Below, in pieces: positions 44,238 to 53,025 of a DNA stretch of 64,000 bases; position 1 is the stretch's first letter; each line of letters opens with the position of its first letter. The position numbers were made by a program, and so were the translations under genes. Under the pieces are notes generated by a model. That model saw nothing but the letters and a program-made list of their open reading frames with translations, did no database searches and was not told the DNA's origin. The DNA is from Tamlana carrageenivorans (GTDB lineage Bacteria > Bacteroidota > Bacteroidia > Flavobacteriales > Flavobacteriaceae), in assembly GCF_002893765.1 (NCBI RefSeq), contig NZ_CP025938.1:1364001-1428000 (forward strand). Direction: 5' to 3'.

Positions 44238-45581
44238 CTATTCCTTTTTCATAACAAAATCTTCCATAAACTTAGTGGTATAATTACCAGCTAAATAATC
44301 TGGGTGATCCATTAATTGTCTGTGGAAAGGAATGGTTGTTTTAATGCCTTCAATCACGAACTCATCTAAAGCACGCTTCATTTTATTAATCGCCTCTTCT
44401 CTAGTTTGCGCCGTTGTAATTAACTTAGCAATCATCGAATCGTAGTTTGGCGGAATCGCATACCCTGCATATACATGAGTATCTAAACGCACACCATGAC
44501 CTCCAGGAGCATGTAACGTAGTAATCATTCCAGGCGATGGTCTAAAACCATTAAAAGGATCTTCAGCATTAATACGACATTCTATAGAGTGTAATTTTGG
44601 TAAATAGTTTTTACCAGAAATTGGCACACCTGCAGCTACTAAAATTTGCTCACGAATTAAATCAAAATCGATCACTTGTTCAGTAATAGGGTGCTCTACT
44701 TGAATACGGGTATTCATTTCCATGAAATAGAAGTTTCTGTGCTTATCTACCAAAAACTCAATGGTACCGGCGCCTTCATATTTGATGTACTCTGCCGCTT
44801 TTACTGCCGCTTCACCCATTTTTTTACGCAATGCAGGCGTCATAAATGGTGAAGGTACTTCTTCCGTTAATTTTTGATGACGACGTTGTACCGAGCAATC
44901 TCTTTCAGATAAGTGACACGCACGACCTGTAGAATCTCCAACAATTTGAATTTCAATATGTCTTGGCTCTTCAATAAGCTTTTCCATGTACATATCGTCG
45001 TTACCAAAGGCGGCTTTCGACTCTTGTCTTGCCGAGTCCCAAGCTGCTTTTAAATCTTCTTTTTTGAAAACGCCACGCATCCCTTTTCCTCCACCACCGG
45101 CAGAAGCTTTCAGCATGACTGGGTAACCTGTTTCTTCAGCAATTCTTTCGCAATCTTCATAAGATTCAATAACCCCATCACTACCTGGAACACAAGGAAC
45201 ACCTGCAGCTTTCATAGTTGCTTTAGCATTCGCTTTATCTCCCATACGGTCAATCATTTCTGGAGAGGCACCGATAAATTTAATACCGTGCTCTTCACAA
45301 ATTCTTGAGAATTTAGCGTTTTCAGACAAAAATCCGTAACCTGGATGAATGGCATCTGCGTTAGTTATTTCTGCAGCAGATATAATATTTGACATCTTTA
45401 AATAAGACTCGCTACTGGCTGCTGGTCCAATACAAACCGCTTCGTCGGCGAACTTTACATGTAGACTTTCTTCGTCGACTGTAGAATATACAGCCACGGT
45501 TTTAATGCCCATTTCTTTACAGGTTCTAATAACACGTAGTGCTATTTCACCTCTATTGGCTATTAATATTTTTTTAAACAT
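44238..45581 (-). CDS. accC: Acetyl-CoA carboxylase biotin carboxylase subunit
   Basis: 447 residues. It uses ATP and bicarbonate to carboxylate the biotin on AccB, the first step of fatty-acid synthesis. ATP-grasp motifs are intact: KASAGGGGKGMRGV (glycine-rich loop), HLSERDCSVQRRHQKLTEEV and EMNTRIQVEHPITEQ. Length is normal. It is the last gene of the cluster rpmF-fabH-accB-accC and ends at a strong terminator. Confidence 0.98.
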   Translation of the reverse strand: MFKKILIANRGEIALRVIRTCKEMGIKTVAVYSTVDEESLHVKFADEAVCIGPAASSESYLKMSNIISAAEITNADAIHPGYGFLSENAKFSRICEEHGIKFIGASPEMIDRMGDKANAKATMKAAGVPCVPGSDGVIESYEDCERIAEETGYPVMLKASAGGGGKGMRGVFKKEDLKAAWDSARQESKAAFGNDDMYMEKLIEEPRHIEIQIVGDSTGRACHLSERDCSVQRRHQKLTEEVPSPFMTPALRKKMGEAAVKAAEYIKYEGAGTIEFLVDKHRNFYFMEMNTRIQVEHPITEQVIDFDLIREQILVAAGVPISGKNYLPKLHSIECRINAEDPFNGFRPSPGMITTLHAPGGHGVRLDTHVYAGYAIPPNYDSMIAKLITTAQTREEAINKMKRALDEFVIEGIKTTIPFHRQLMDHPDYLAGNYTTKFMEDFVMKKE

Positions 45582-45598
45582 AACTTTGTAAAAATTAT

Positions 45599-45626
45599 GA
45601 ATTCTGAATTCAGAATTCTGAATTCA
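45599..45626. repeat. Perfect palindrome of repeated GAATTC units between accB and accC
   Basis: Four GAATTC hexamers spaced by CT/CA (GAATTCTGAATTCAGAATTC core) form a perfect 20-bp or longer palindrome directly after the accB stop. It may be a simple hairpin in the operon mRNA or an expansion artefact. No T-run follows. Confidence 0.7.
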
Positions 45627-46109
45627 TTAAGATGGATCTACTAAAAATAATGGTTGATCAAATTCAACTGGTGAAGAATCATCAACTAATATTTTAACGA
45701 TCTTTCCTGAAACTTCAGACTCAATTTCATTGAATAGTTTCATGGCTTCAATAATACAAAGGACATCACCTTCGGCTATAGTCTGTCCAACCTCAACAAA
45801 TAATGGTTTATCTGGAGATGGCTTTCTATAGAAAGTTCCAATAATTGGAGATTTGATAGTTATATATTTCGAATCCTCATCGGCAGGAGCAGCAGCTACA
45901 GGAGCGGCAGCAGGAGCCGAGGCTTCCACTACAGGAGCAGCGACAACAGGTGGCGCTAATTGAGGTGCAGGTACTTGGTGAACAATAGTTGTGTCTGACT
46001 CAGACCCAGTTCTAATGGTGATTTTAATATCATCCATTTCTAGTTTAACTTCGCTTGCACCAGACTTGGCAACAAACTTAATTAAATTCTGAATTTCTTT
46101 TATATCCAT
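45627..46109 (-). CDS. accB: Biotin carboxyl carrier protein
   Basis: 160 residues. The C-terminal biotinyl domain (about 85-160) has the biotinylated Lys in CIIEAMKLFNEIESEV (EAMKM in most species, here EAMKL). A flexible Ala/Pro-rich linker (about 45-75, APAAAPVAAAPA) joins it to the N-terminal segment. It carries the carboxyl group between AccC and the carboxyltransferase. The gene follows fabH by 22 bases. Confidence 0.97.
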   Translation of the reverse strand: MDIKEIQNLIKFVAKSGASEVKLEMDDIKITIRTGSESDTTIVHQVPAPQLAPPVVAAPVVEASAPAAAPVAAAPADEDSKYITIKSPIIGTFYRKPSPDKPLFVEVGQTIAEGDVLCIIEAMKLFNEIESEVSGKIVKILVDDSSPVEFDQPLFLVDPS

Positions 46110-46131
46110 AATATTGCTAATTATTTAGTGG

Positions 46132-47133
46132 TTAGTTTTTAGAGTCGTATGCCCATTTTAAATAAATAGACCCCCAATTAAATCCGCCTCCAAAAGCGGC
46201 AAATATAACATTATCTCCCTTTTTTAATTGCGATTCATAATCATTTATTAATAAAGGTAAAGTTGCTGATGTGGTATTCCCGTATTTGTGAATATTAATC
46301 ATAACCTTTTCTTCGTCTAACTCAATACGTTGGGCCGTAGCATCGATAATGCGTTTATTCGCTTGATGCGCTGCTAACCAATCAACGGTATCTTTGGTTA
46401 AATTATTACGTTCCAGTATTTTTTCTGCGGCATCGGCCATGTTAAAAACGGCATTTTTGAATACGGTTCGTCCTTCTTGAAAAGCGTAGTGACCACCTTT
46501 TTCAAGAACTTCAGCAGTTAATGCATGCGATGAACCACCATAAGTGGCTTGTAAAAATTCACGTCCAGTACCATCACTTCTTAAATATTCATCTTTAAGA
46601 CCGTAACCTTCATCGTTAGCTTCAAACAACACCGCTCCAGCACCATCACCAAAAATGATACACGTAGCTCTATCTTTATAATTAATTATTGACGACATCT
46701 TATCGGCTCCAATAAGTAATACATTTTTATACCTTCCAGATTCAATGTAACTGGCTGCAACCGACATTCCAAATAAGAAACTAGAACAGGCGGCATCCAT
46801 ATCAAATGAAAAGGCATTGGTTGCACCAATCTCAGAAGCTGTATAAGAAGCTGTTGAGGCTGCTTTCATATCTGGTGTCGCTGTTGCAACAATAACCAAC
46901 TCGATAGATTTGGGATCTAAATTGTTTTTCTCAATAAGATTTTGGGCTGCTTTTATAGCCAAGTAAGAAGTACCTTTACCATCATCTTTAAGAATACGGC
47001 GTTCTTTAATACCTGTTCTGGATGTAATCCATTCATCATTGGTATCAACCATCGTTTCAAGAATTTGATTGGTTAATACGTATTCTGGCACATATGCACC
47101 TACAGCTGTGATTGCCGCTGAGATTTTACTCAT
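46132..47133 (-). CDS. fabH: Beta-ketoacyl-ACP synthase III
   Basis: 333 residues. Starts fatty-acid chains by condensing acyl-CoA with malonyl-ACP. Catalytic triad: Cys in DMDAACSSFLFGM, His in WLAAHQANKRII, Asn in HKYGNTTSATLPLL. The thiolase fold N-terminal motif NDEWITSRTGIKERR is present. The synteny rpmF-fabH-accB-accC is the Bacteroidota norm. A hairpin terminator lies between it and rpmF, so it may have its own promoter or rely on readthrough. Confidence 0.97.
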   Translation of the reverse strand: MSKISAAITAVGAYVPEYVLTNQILETMVDTNDEWITSRTGIKERRILKDDGKGTSYLAIKAAQNLIEKNNLDPKSIELVIVATATPDMKAASTASYTASEIGATNAFSFDMDAACSSFLFGMSVAASYIESGRYKNVLLIGADKMSSIINYKDRATCIIFGDGAGAVLFEANDEGYGLKDEYLRSDGTGREFLQATYGGSSHALTAEVLEKGGHYAFQEGRTVFKNAVFNMADAAEKILERNNLTKDTVDWLAAHQANKRIIDATAQRIELDEEKVMINIHKYGNTTSATLPLLINDYESQLKKGDNVIFAAFGGGFNWGSIYLKWAYDSKN

Positions 47134-47265
47134 AACTTTATAGTTAATTTGACCAAAAATTTATTAAAAATGGACAAAAACGTTCAAAATTTGGCGAAAA
47201 CTACTAAATTCTGAAATAATATTCCGCAAATTACGCGTTTTTGTTAATCATAAAAATTAATTCAT

Positions 47266-47295
47266 AAAAAAAACGCTCATAAATGAGCGTTTTTT
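47266..47295 (-). terminator. Terminator or attenuator between rpmF and fabH
   Basis: AAAAAACGCTCAT-aa-ATGAGCGTTTTTT is a symmetric strong hairpin. On the minus strand it lies 20 bases past the rpmF stop and about 130 bases before fabH, so it should separate or damp expression of the fatty-acid genes from yceD-rpmF. Confidence 0.9.
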
Positions 47296-47314
47296 AATAT
47301 GCATGCATAGCTAA

Positions 47315-47518
47315 TTATGCCACATTTTCTATTTCTGCAGAATTATCAATCAATACTTGACCTCTGTAGTATAATTTTCCTTCATGCCAATGCGCTCTGT
47401 GATATAGATGCGCCTCACCTGTTGTAGGGCATGTAGCAATCTGTGGCGCAGTTGCTTTATAATGTGTTCTTCTCTTATCTCTTCTTGTTTTCGAGATTTT
47501 TCTCTTAGGATGTGCCAT
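47315..47518 (-). CDS. rpmF: Ribosomal protein L32
   Basis: 67 residues. MAHPKRKISKTRRDKRRTHY is the highly conserved basic N-terminus of L32, a large-subunit protein; ATCPTTGEAHLYHRAHW follows with a single Cys, so the zinc-binding four-Cys form is not present. It follows yceD by 9 bases, as in most bacteria. Confidence 0.98.
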   Translation of the reverse strand: MAHPKRKISKTRRDKRRTHYKATAPQIATCPTTGEAHLYHRAHWHEGKLYYRGQVLIDNSAEIENVA

Positions 47519-47527
47519 TTTAAGTTT

Positions 47528-48073
47528 CTATTTATCCGTTAATAATTTCTTTAATGTATTCCAGCGAGGATCCATATCCTCTAACTCCACTTTCGTTTCG
47601 TCTTCCTTAAGCTTAGGGCTTAGTTCTTCTAATTTTTTGAGTATTTCCGAATCTAACGTGCCATCTTCAACACCTGGATGTATGCGTTTAATAGGAACAG
47701 CAAGAATAATTAACTCATAAATATATTGCTGAATATTAACTTCATAACTTCCATGAGGAAGAATTAATAAGTCAATGTTTTCATCATTATACTCATCACC
47801 AAACTTGACTACCAAATCAAAATCGTTTTCGATATCTTGATTATAAGGTTCGTTAGTGAGATCACAATGGACATTAACCCATCCAGAAATTTTAAAATGT
47901 AATTCTAATAAAGTTGACTTTTTTTCTAAAACTAAATCAACATTTACTTTAACATCATTAAAATCTTCATACTCAAAATGTTCAAAGAACGATTGCTCAA
48001 TGTCATACTCAAAATGATGCTTGCCAATTTTTAACCCTACAAATGGAATTGTAAACTCTTTTAACGACTTCAT
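47528..48073 (-). CDS. yceD: YceD/DUF177 family protein
   Basis: About 181 residues, beginning MKSLKEFTIPFVGLKIG (the ATG at 48073 is preferred to a GTG two codons upstream). The DUF177 core includes WVNVHCDLTNEPYNQDIE, YIYELIILAVPIKRIHPG and the end DPRWNTLKKLL. YceD is involved in 23S rRNA accumulation in plants and bacteria and is nearly always next to rpmF. The promoter box at 48096 precedes it. Confidence 0.92.
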   Translation of the reverse strand: MKSLKEFTIPFVGLKIGKHHFEYDIEQSFFEHFEYEDFNDVKVNVDLVLEKKSTLLELHFKISGWVNVHCDLTNEPYNQDIENDFDLVVKFGDEYNDENIDLLILPHGSYEVNIQQYIYELIILAVPIKRIHPGVEDGTLDSEILKKLEELSPKLKEDETKVELEDMDPRWNTLKKLLTDK

Positions 48074-48095
48074 AATCACATCTATTTTGAGCCCG

Positions 48096-48103
48096 CAAAT
48101 ATA
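48096..48103 (-). promoter_or_regulatory. -7 promoter box of yceD-rpmF
   Basis: On the minus strand TATATTTG fits TAnnTTTG exactly and lies 22 bases before the yceD ATG. No good -33 element is seen, so support is moderate. Confidence 0.55.
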
Positions 48104-48197
48104 TAAATTTTTATTTACGGAGCATTACTTATTAACATTTTTTTGTTTATATCTTAAATTATTTTGGTTTTACCCAAAAAAACTAGCAATCAAGAGG

Positions 48198-49250
48198 TTA
48201 ACGACGCTCACTACGCGAGGCCTTTTTTAGGGGATTTGCAGTGAGTTCTTCATAATCGGTTCGGTTCTTAAATATTTGCATAGCACTGTAGACGGCTTCT
48301 TTAAAAGAATTTTCATCGGCCACACCTTTTCCTGCAATTTCATAAGCTGTCCCATGATCGGGCGATGTTCTAACTTTATTTAAACCAGCTGTATAATTAA
48401 CGCCTTGACCAAAGGATAAGGTTTTAAAAGGAATTAATCCTTGATCGTGATACGAGGCAATAATAGCATCAAAGTTTTTATAATTATTAGAACCAAAAAA
48501 ACTATCGGCTGCATAAGGTCCATATACCAACTTACCACTTTCTTTTATTTTTTGCAAAGTTGGTCGTAAAACAACATCGTCTTCATGCCCAATAACACCA
48601 TTGTCGCCAGTATGTGGGTTAATCCCTAAAACAGCAATTTTAGGTTTTTGAATTTTAAAATCCTTTTTTAGGGATTCGTAAACGGTATTAATTTTTTGCT
48701 CGATTCGTTTTGGCGTAATGTGGCTGGCTACATCTTTAACAGGCACATGATCGGTAAGTAAGCCCACTCTAAATCCGTTATGAATCATAAACATTAAGCT
48801 TTCTCCTTCTAATTCTTGAGCCAAATAATCGGTATGCCCAGGGAACTTAAAAGCTTCCGATTGAATGTTATGTTTATTTATAGGTGCTGTTACTAGCACA
48901 TTAACAAAACCTTCCTTTAAAGCCTTTGTAGCTGCCTCCAACGATTTAATAGCAAAGGCACCTATATTAAGGTCTTCTTTACCAAATTCAATTTTAACAG
49001 GATCATTCCAACAATTAAAAACATTAACCTTTCCAGCAGCAATCTGATCTAAATCTTTTATACTATTAAAATTTATTTCCGATTTAAAATGCGTTTTATA
49101 AAAAGTCATGACTTTAAACGAAGCAAAAATTACGGGCGTACAAAAATCTAAAATCCTTGCATCTTCAAATGTTTTTAAAACAATTTCTCCACCAATGCCG
49201 TTTAAATCACCTATGGATATTCCTACTACTATATTTTCTGTCTCCGTCAT
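48198..49250 (-). CDS. pdxA: 4-hydroxythreonine-4-phosphate dehydrogenase
   Basis: 350 residues. NAD-dependent enzyme of the long pyridoxal 5'-phosphate route. Metal-binding His residues are in FPGHTDYLAQEL, IASYHDQGLIPFKTL and TSPDHGTAYEIAGKG; the N-terminal GISIGDLNGIGGEIVL is family-like. No other vitamin B6 gene is adjacent. It is divergent from ribE with two promoter boxes between them. Confidence 0.97.
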   Translation of the reverse strand: MTETENIVVGISIGDLNGIGGEIVLKTFEDARILDFCTPVIFASFKVMTFYKTHFKSEINFNSIKDLDQIAAGKVNVFNCWNDPVKIEFGKEDLNIGAFAIKSLEAATKALKEGFVNVLVTAPINKHNIQSEAFKFPGHTDYLAQELEGESLMFMIHNGFRVGLLTDHVPVKDVASHITPKRIEQKINTVYESLKKDFKIQKPKIAVLGINPHTGDNGVIGHEDDVVLRPTLQKIKESGKLVYGPYAADSFFGSNNYKNFDAIIASYHDQGLIPFKTLSFGQGVNYTAGLNKVRTSPDHGTAYEIAGKGVADENSFKEAVYSAMQIFKNRTDYEELTANPLKKASRSERR

Positions 49251-49273
49251 TAAATAATGATAACTTTTGTTTG

Positions 49274-49295
49274 TAATTTTGATGCAGCAAATTTA
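49274..49295. promoter_or_regulatory. Divergent -7 boxes between pdxA and ribE
   Basis: TAATTTTG at 49274-49281 (plus) serves ribE, and TAAATTTG on the minus strand at 49288-49295 serves pdxA. Both fit TAnnTTTG. They are 6 bases apart, so the two promoters may compete or be co-regulated. -33 elements are weak. Confidence 0.55.
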
Positions 49296-49316
49296 ATTAA
49301 ATAAACCCACAATATT

Positions 49317-49910
49317 ATGTTTACTGGAATTATTGAAACGATTGGTACGGTTTCTCATTTAGAAAATGAACTAGACAACCTACATATCACTATAAAAAGC
49401 AGCATCACATCCGAATTAAAAATCGATCAAAGTGTGGCACATAATGGTGTTTGTTTAACTGTGGTGAAGATTGATGAAGACGCCTATACTGTAACAGCCA
49501 TTAAAGAAACCTTAAACAAAACAAACCTAGGTACTTTAAAAATTGATGATGCCGTCAATTTAGAGCGCGCCATGAAACTTGGCGACCGACTTGATGGTCA
49601 TATCGTACAAGGTCACGTAGATCAAACCGCTGTGTGTACGGAAGTGAAAGAAGAAAATGGCAGTTGGATATTTACTTTTAAATATGATGCAGCTTTAAAC
49701 AACATCACTATCGAAAAAGGCTCGATAACTGTAAACGGCACGAGTTTAACCGTTGTAAACTCACAAAAAGACCAATTTAGCGTTGCCATAATACCCTACA
49801 CTTACGAACACACAAATTTTAAAACCTTTAAAAAAGGTAGTGTTGTAAATTTAGAATTTGATGTTTTAGGAAAGTATGTGGCGCGTTTAAACGATCTAAG
49901 TAAGGAATAA
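49317..49910 (+). CDS. ribE: Riboflavin synthase alpha chain
   Basis: 197 residues. Dismutates two 6,7-dimethyl-8-ribityllumazines to riboflavin. The two-fold lumazine-binding repeats are MFTGIIETIGTVSHLE with NGVCLTVVKIDE and LGDRLDGHIVQGHVDQTAV with NGTSLTVVNSQK. Length is a little short at the C-terminus but complete. No FMN riboswitch precedes it. It converges on the PID-CTERM gene. Confidence 0.97.
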   Translation: MFTGIIETIGTVSHLENELDNLHITIKSSITSELKIDQSVAHNGVCLTVVKIDEDAYTVTAIKETLNKTNLGTLKIDDAVNLERAMKLGDRLDGHIVQGHVDQTAVCTEVKEENGSWIFTFKYDAALNNITIEKGSITVNGTSLTVVNSQKDQFSVAIIPYTYEHTNFKTFKKGSVVNLEFDVLGKYVARLNDLSKE

Positions 49911-49913
49911 AAA

Positions 49914-50117
49914 CTACTTCTCTTTATTAAAAAGTGTCTTTTTAGCCCCATAGGCTATAGCGACAACTATACCAGCAATAATGCCGCCGTCTATAGGAAG
50001 ACCTGGAGGTGGGGGTGGAGCTGGGACAGGGGGGTCTTGAACCAAAGCTGTTCCGGTAAAACTTACTATTAAAAATAAGCCAAATAGAACTCCTCTTTTA
50101 AATTGTCTGTCTTTCAT
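49914..50117 (-). CDS. PID-CTERM domain small protein
   Basis: 67 residues: a signal peptide (about 8-26, GVLFGLFLIVSFTGTALVQ), a proline run (DPPVPAPPPPPG), then PGLPIDGGIIAGIVVAIAYG and a basic end KKTLFNKEK. The LPID motif, a short membrane helix and a basic tail define the PID-CTERM sorting signal I recall from flavobacteria, thought to be handled by an exosortase-like enzyme. Here almost nothing but the signal remains, so its job is unknown. The stop lies 4 bases from ribE's end. Confidence 0.75.
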   Translation of the reverse strand: MKDRQFKRGVLFGLFLIVSFTGTALVQDPPVPAPPPPPGLPIDGGIIAGIVVAIAYGAKKTLFNKEK

Positions 50118-50306
50118 ACGCGAACAAATTTAAAAAAAAATATCAGTAAACGATATTAACATAAAATTATTTTTCCATTAGAGTTCATTTATAGACTTCA
50201 ACCGTCTTTTGGATGGCAATGAATTGATATTCTAAACTTTATTCAGGAAAAACTTAAGCCTTTGATTTTAATAAAGCATTGGTTTATAAGAAATATATTT
50301 ATAATA

Positions 50307-50334
50307 AAAAAGCCTCACATTACTGTAAGGCTTT
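50307..50334 (-). terminator. Terminator of the tRNA locus
   Basis: On the minus strand AAAGCCTTACA-gtaa-TGTGAGGCTTTTTT is a strong hairpin with a T-run about 15 bases past the tRNA 3' end, so it belonged to the original tRNA transcript. Confidence 0.85.
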
Positions 50335-50348
50335 ACAATTTCTAAAAG

Positions 50349-50379
50349 TGGTCCCACCTGGGCTCGAACCAGGGACAAT
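50349..50379 (-). other. tRNA 3'-end remnant (attachment-site scar)
   Basis: The minus strand reads a T-stem/loop GTCCCTGGTTCGAGCCCAGG, an acceptor strand TGGGACC and discriminator A, and then the terminator. The bases before it do not form an anticodon or D arm. About 31 bases at the 3' end of a tRNA gene are thus present without the rest. This is the classic trace of an integrative element that recombined into a tRNA 3' end; the complete tRNA should lie at the other boundary outside the window. tRNA identity was not determined. Confidence 0.75.
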
Positions 50380-50547
50380 AAACTACTTATTTTCAAACAT
50401 TTGACAACTTGCCAACTTTAGTAGCAACCTTTTTGTATACCTTTTTCTAATAAATAGAGCTTATAAACTTTTGATCTACAAAAATAAACCAACCTAATTT
50501 ACTCTGGGGAAAGAAGAAAACAACTTTATTTTTTACTAGTTGAAAAA

Positions 50548-53022
50548 TTAAACAACCCCACGTTGATATAAATGCTCCTGAAAGCCTATAAACGTATTTC
50601 TGATGGTTGATATGTCCCCTAAATGTGTTTTTGCATCTGCTATTCCTTTGTATTTTAATATTAACAAATCTCCTAGCTTATCGTCGTCTAATTCTTCTAC
50701 ACCAACTTTTACGTATTGGTCTAATACAAAATTTAAGAACTCCTGCTGTGCAGGATTATAGTCTTGGAAATGAATTTTAGCACGTTCTGCTCTATCCAGT
50801 CTAGGCATTAAATCTTTACTATAAGCAACAAAAGATAATACATCGTATAAATCGCTATCTTCTCCATGAACCAACTTTCTTAATTCATCTAATTGAGAAG
50901 ATGTATATCCTTTTTCAGACAACTCTTCTAATAACTTCTTTCTTGTACTTGGTAAACTCCATATTTCCCTTAATTCATCTTCGTTTTTAAATAGTGATGG
51001 TAAATCGCCAAACAACTGATTCATAAATTCCTCCATCCCTATTTGCTTACCATCAGACCCCCAAAAGGTTGTACGTATCGTAGCATCAATTTCTCTCGCC
51101 TTACCATCTGATAGTTTAATTTTTATTATTTGCTGCGGTGGTTGCTCACAAATACAAGGTATGTTATCACATTCAGCACAAGGTTCTGGCGGGTCTACTG
51201 TACATTGACATGGTCTTACACCACAAACCTTACAAGTTCTTGAACCCCCATCTCCTGTTGGTGGTTCTGGCGGCTCTGCTTCACCGTCCCAAGAGGGATC
51301 TTGGAAATGTTGATGCGCTTCTACAAAATCGTAAACAGTAAAATAATCTTTACCATCAAATAAGCGTGTTCCTCTACCAACAATTTGTTTAAATTCTACC
51401 ATAGAATTCACAGGACGCAACAAGACAATATTTCTTATTTCTGGCGCATCTACACCGGTACTCAACTTTTGTGAAGTTGTAAGTATGGTTGGTATAATGC
51501 GCTCGTTATCTTGAAAATATTTTAATGCTTGTTCTCCCATCGAACCATCCTCGGCAGTAACACGTTGACAATAATCTATATTTCTGCTATCACTTTCTTG
51601 GTTAATAATATCACGTATTGCAGCAGCGTGTATTTGTGTGGCACAAAAAACTAAGGTTTTATGGTTTTGATTAATTTCACTTAAAAACTTCTTTACACGA
51701 AAACGCTCAATCTCATCAATTATAATTTTTCGTCCATAATCTTTATAAGTAAAAGTATCACCAACTTCAGCCTCTCCACTAATAATAGTGTCGTCTGAGG
51801 TAACCGTGTACTCATCGTAATTGGTACGTACTTGCTTTACTCTAAATGGTGTTAAAAACCCATCGTTTATACCCTCTTTAAGAGCGTAGGTATAAATAGG
51901 TTCTCCAAAATAATCGTATGTATCTCCGTTTACATCACGTTTTGGTGTAGCCGTTAACCCTAACTGTACCGCAGGGCTAAAGTACTCTAAGATAGCACGC
52001 CATGAGCTCTCGTCGTTTGCTCCACCTCTATGACATTCATCTATAATAATAAAATCGAAAAAGTCTTTTGGATATTGACCAAAATTAAAAGAAGGACTTT
52101 CATAAACTTGTGGTGGCTCGGCTGCCATAGAAAGCGCTTCTTCTGTATCTTCAATAGTTTCCTCATCTAAAGACGTTGTCATAAACGTTTGAAATATTGT
52201 AAAAAAGATACTGCCATTTTTAGGCATTCTTCCTGTTTTACGTATCTCACCTGGACTAATACGTTTCTTTATATTTTCATCTATAACATCAAAATCATTG
52301 AATGCATTAAAAGCCTGATCTGCTAATATATTCCTATCTGCTAAAAATAGAATTCTCGGACTCCTAGACCCATCTCTTTTTAGATTCCACTTGGCATGAA
52401 ATAACTTCCAACATAACTGAAAGGCAGTAGCTGTTTTACCTGTACCTGTTGCCATGGTAAGTAGAATTCTATCTTTTTTCTCAGCTATAGCTGCTAAAGA
52501 CTTTTCTACAGCATTACGTTGATAATATCTTGGCAAATACTGCCCTTTAAATAAGGCATAAGGCACGTTTGCAAAACGCTCCTTCCAATTAGCTATTTCT
52601 ATCTTATATGCTTCTTTAGGTTTAGGATAGGTCATCTCCCAAAGCTCGGCTGGTGTAGGAAACTTTGCGACATCTCCCTCTGTACCTTCGTGTGTATCTA
52701 CACCATAAATAAGCAAACCATTTGTGCAATAAGCAAAACGTGTATTTAATTTCTCGGCATAATCTTTAGCTTGCCCCAAACCAGAGGTGTAATATTTATC
52801 TCTTGCTTTAGCTTCTATAACCGCTAGACGTCTCCCTTTATACTCTAATACATAATCGCAAGCCAAAGGTTGTTTTCTACGGTTTTCTCCTCTAGCCGTT
52901 TTACCAATTATTCTACCAATAGTAATAACTTCAACTTTAATTTTGCTTTCTGGTACGACATTCCAACCTGCTGCTTTTAAGGCGGGATCTATTAGGTCTA
53001 GTCTGGTTTGTGCTTCATTCAT
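50548..53022 (-). CDS. hsdR: Type I restriction enzyme R subunit
   Basis: 824 residues. The N-terminal nuclease domain (about 1-110) has the PD-(D/E)xK core CDYVLEYKGRRLAVIEAKA. The SF2 motor has TMATGTGKTATAF (Walker A), FIIIDECHRGG (DECH), LGLTATP and QIVGRGTRLFDGKDYF. After the motor comes a Cys-rich insert (about residues 593-625, TCKVCGVRPCQC and CAECDNIPCICE) that may bind zinc. The C-terminal helical part binds the methylase. It translocates and cuts unmodified DNA. It starts 3 bases after the dual-OB-like gene, not directly after hsdS as is common. Confidence 0.96.
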   Translation of the reverse strand: MNEAQTRLDLIDPALKAAGWNVVPESKIKVEVITIGRIIGKTARGENRRKQPLACDYVLEYKGRRLAVIEAKARDKYYTSGLGQAKDYAEKLNTRFAYCTNGLLIYGVDTHEGTEGDVAKFPTPAELWEMTYPKPKEAYKIEIANWKERFANVPYALFKGQYLPRYYQRNAVEKSLAAIAEKKDRILLTMATGTGKTATAFQLCWKLFHAKWNLKRDGSRSPRILFLADRNILADQAFNAFNDFDVIDENIKKRISPGEIRKTGRMPKNGSIFFTIFQTFMTTSLDEETIEDTEEALSMAAEPPQVYESPSFNFGQYPKDFFDFIIIDECHRGGANDESSWRAILEYFSPAVQLGLTATPKRDVNGDTYDYFGEPIYTYALKEGINDGFLTPFRVKQVRTNYDEYTVTSDDTIISGEAEVGDTFTYKDYGRKIIIDEIERFRVKKFLSEINQNHKTLVFCATQIHAAAIRDIINQESDSRNIDYCQRVTAEDGSMGEQALKYFQDNERIIPTILTTSQKLSTGVDAPEIRNIVLLRPVNSMVEFKQIVGRGTRLFDGKDYFTVYDFVEAHQHFQDPSWDGEAEPPEPPTGDGGSRTCKVCGVRPCQCTVDPPEPCAECDNIPCICEQPPQQIIKIKLSDGKAREIDATIRTTFWGSDGKQIGMEEFMNQLFGDLPSLFKNEDELREIWSLPSTRKKLLEELSEKGYTSSQLDELRKLVHGEDSDLYDVLSFVAYSKDLMPRLDRAERAKIHFQDYNPAQQEFLNFVLDQYVKVGVEELDDDKLGDLLILKYKGIADAKTHLGDISTIRNTFIGFQEHLYQRGVV

Positions 53023-53025
53023 TGT

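Noticed and set aside
50349..50440. Complete tRNA gene
   Set aside because: Only T-arm, acceptor 3' strand and discriminator are present; no anticodon or D arm can be folded upstream.
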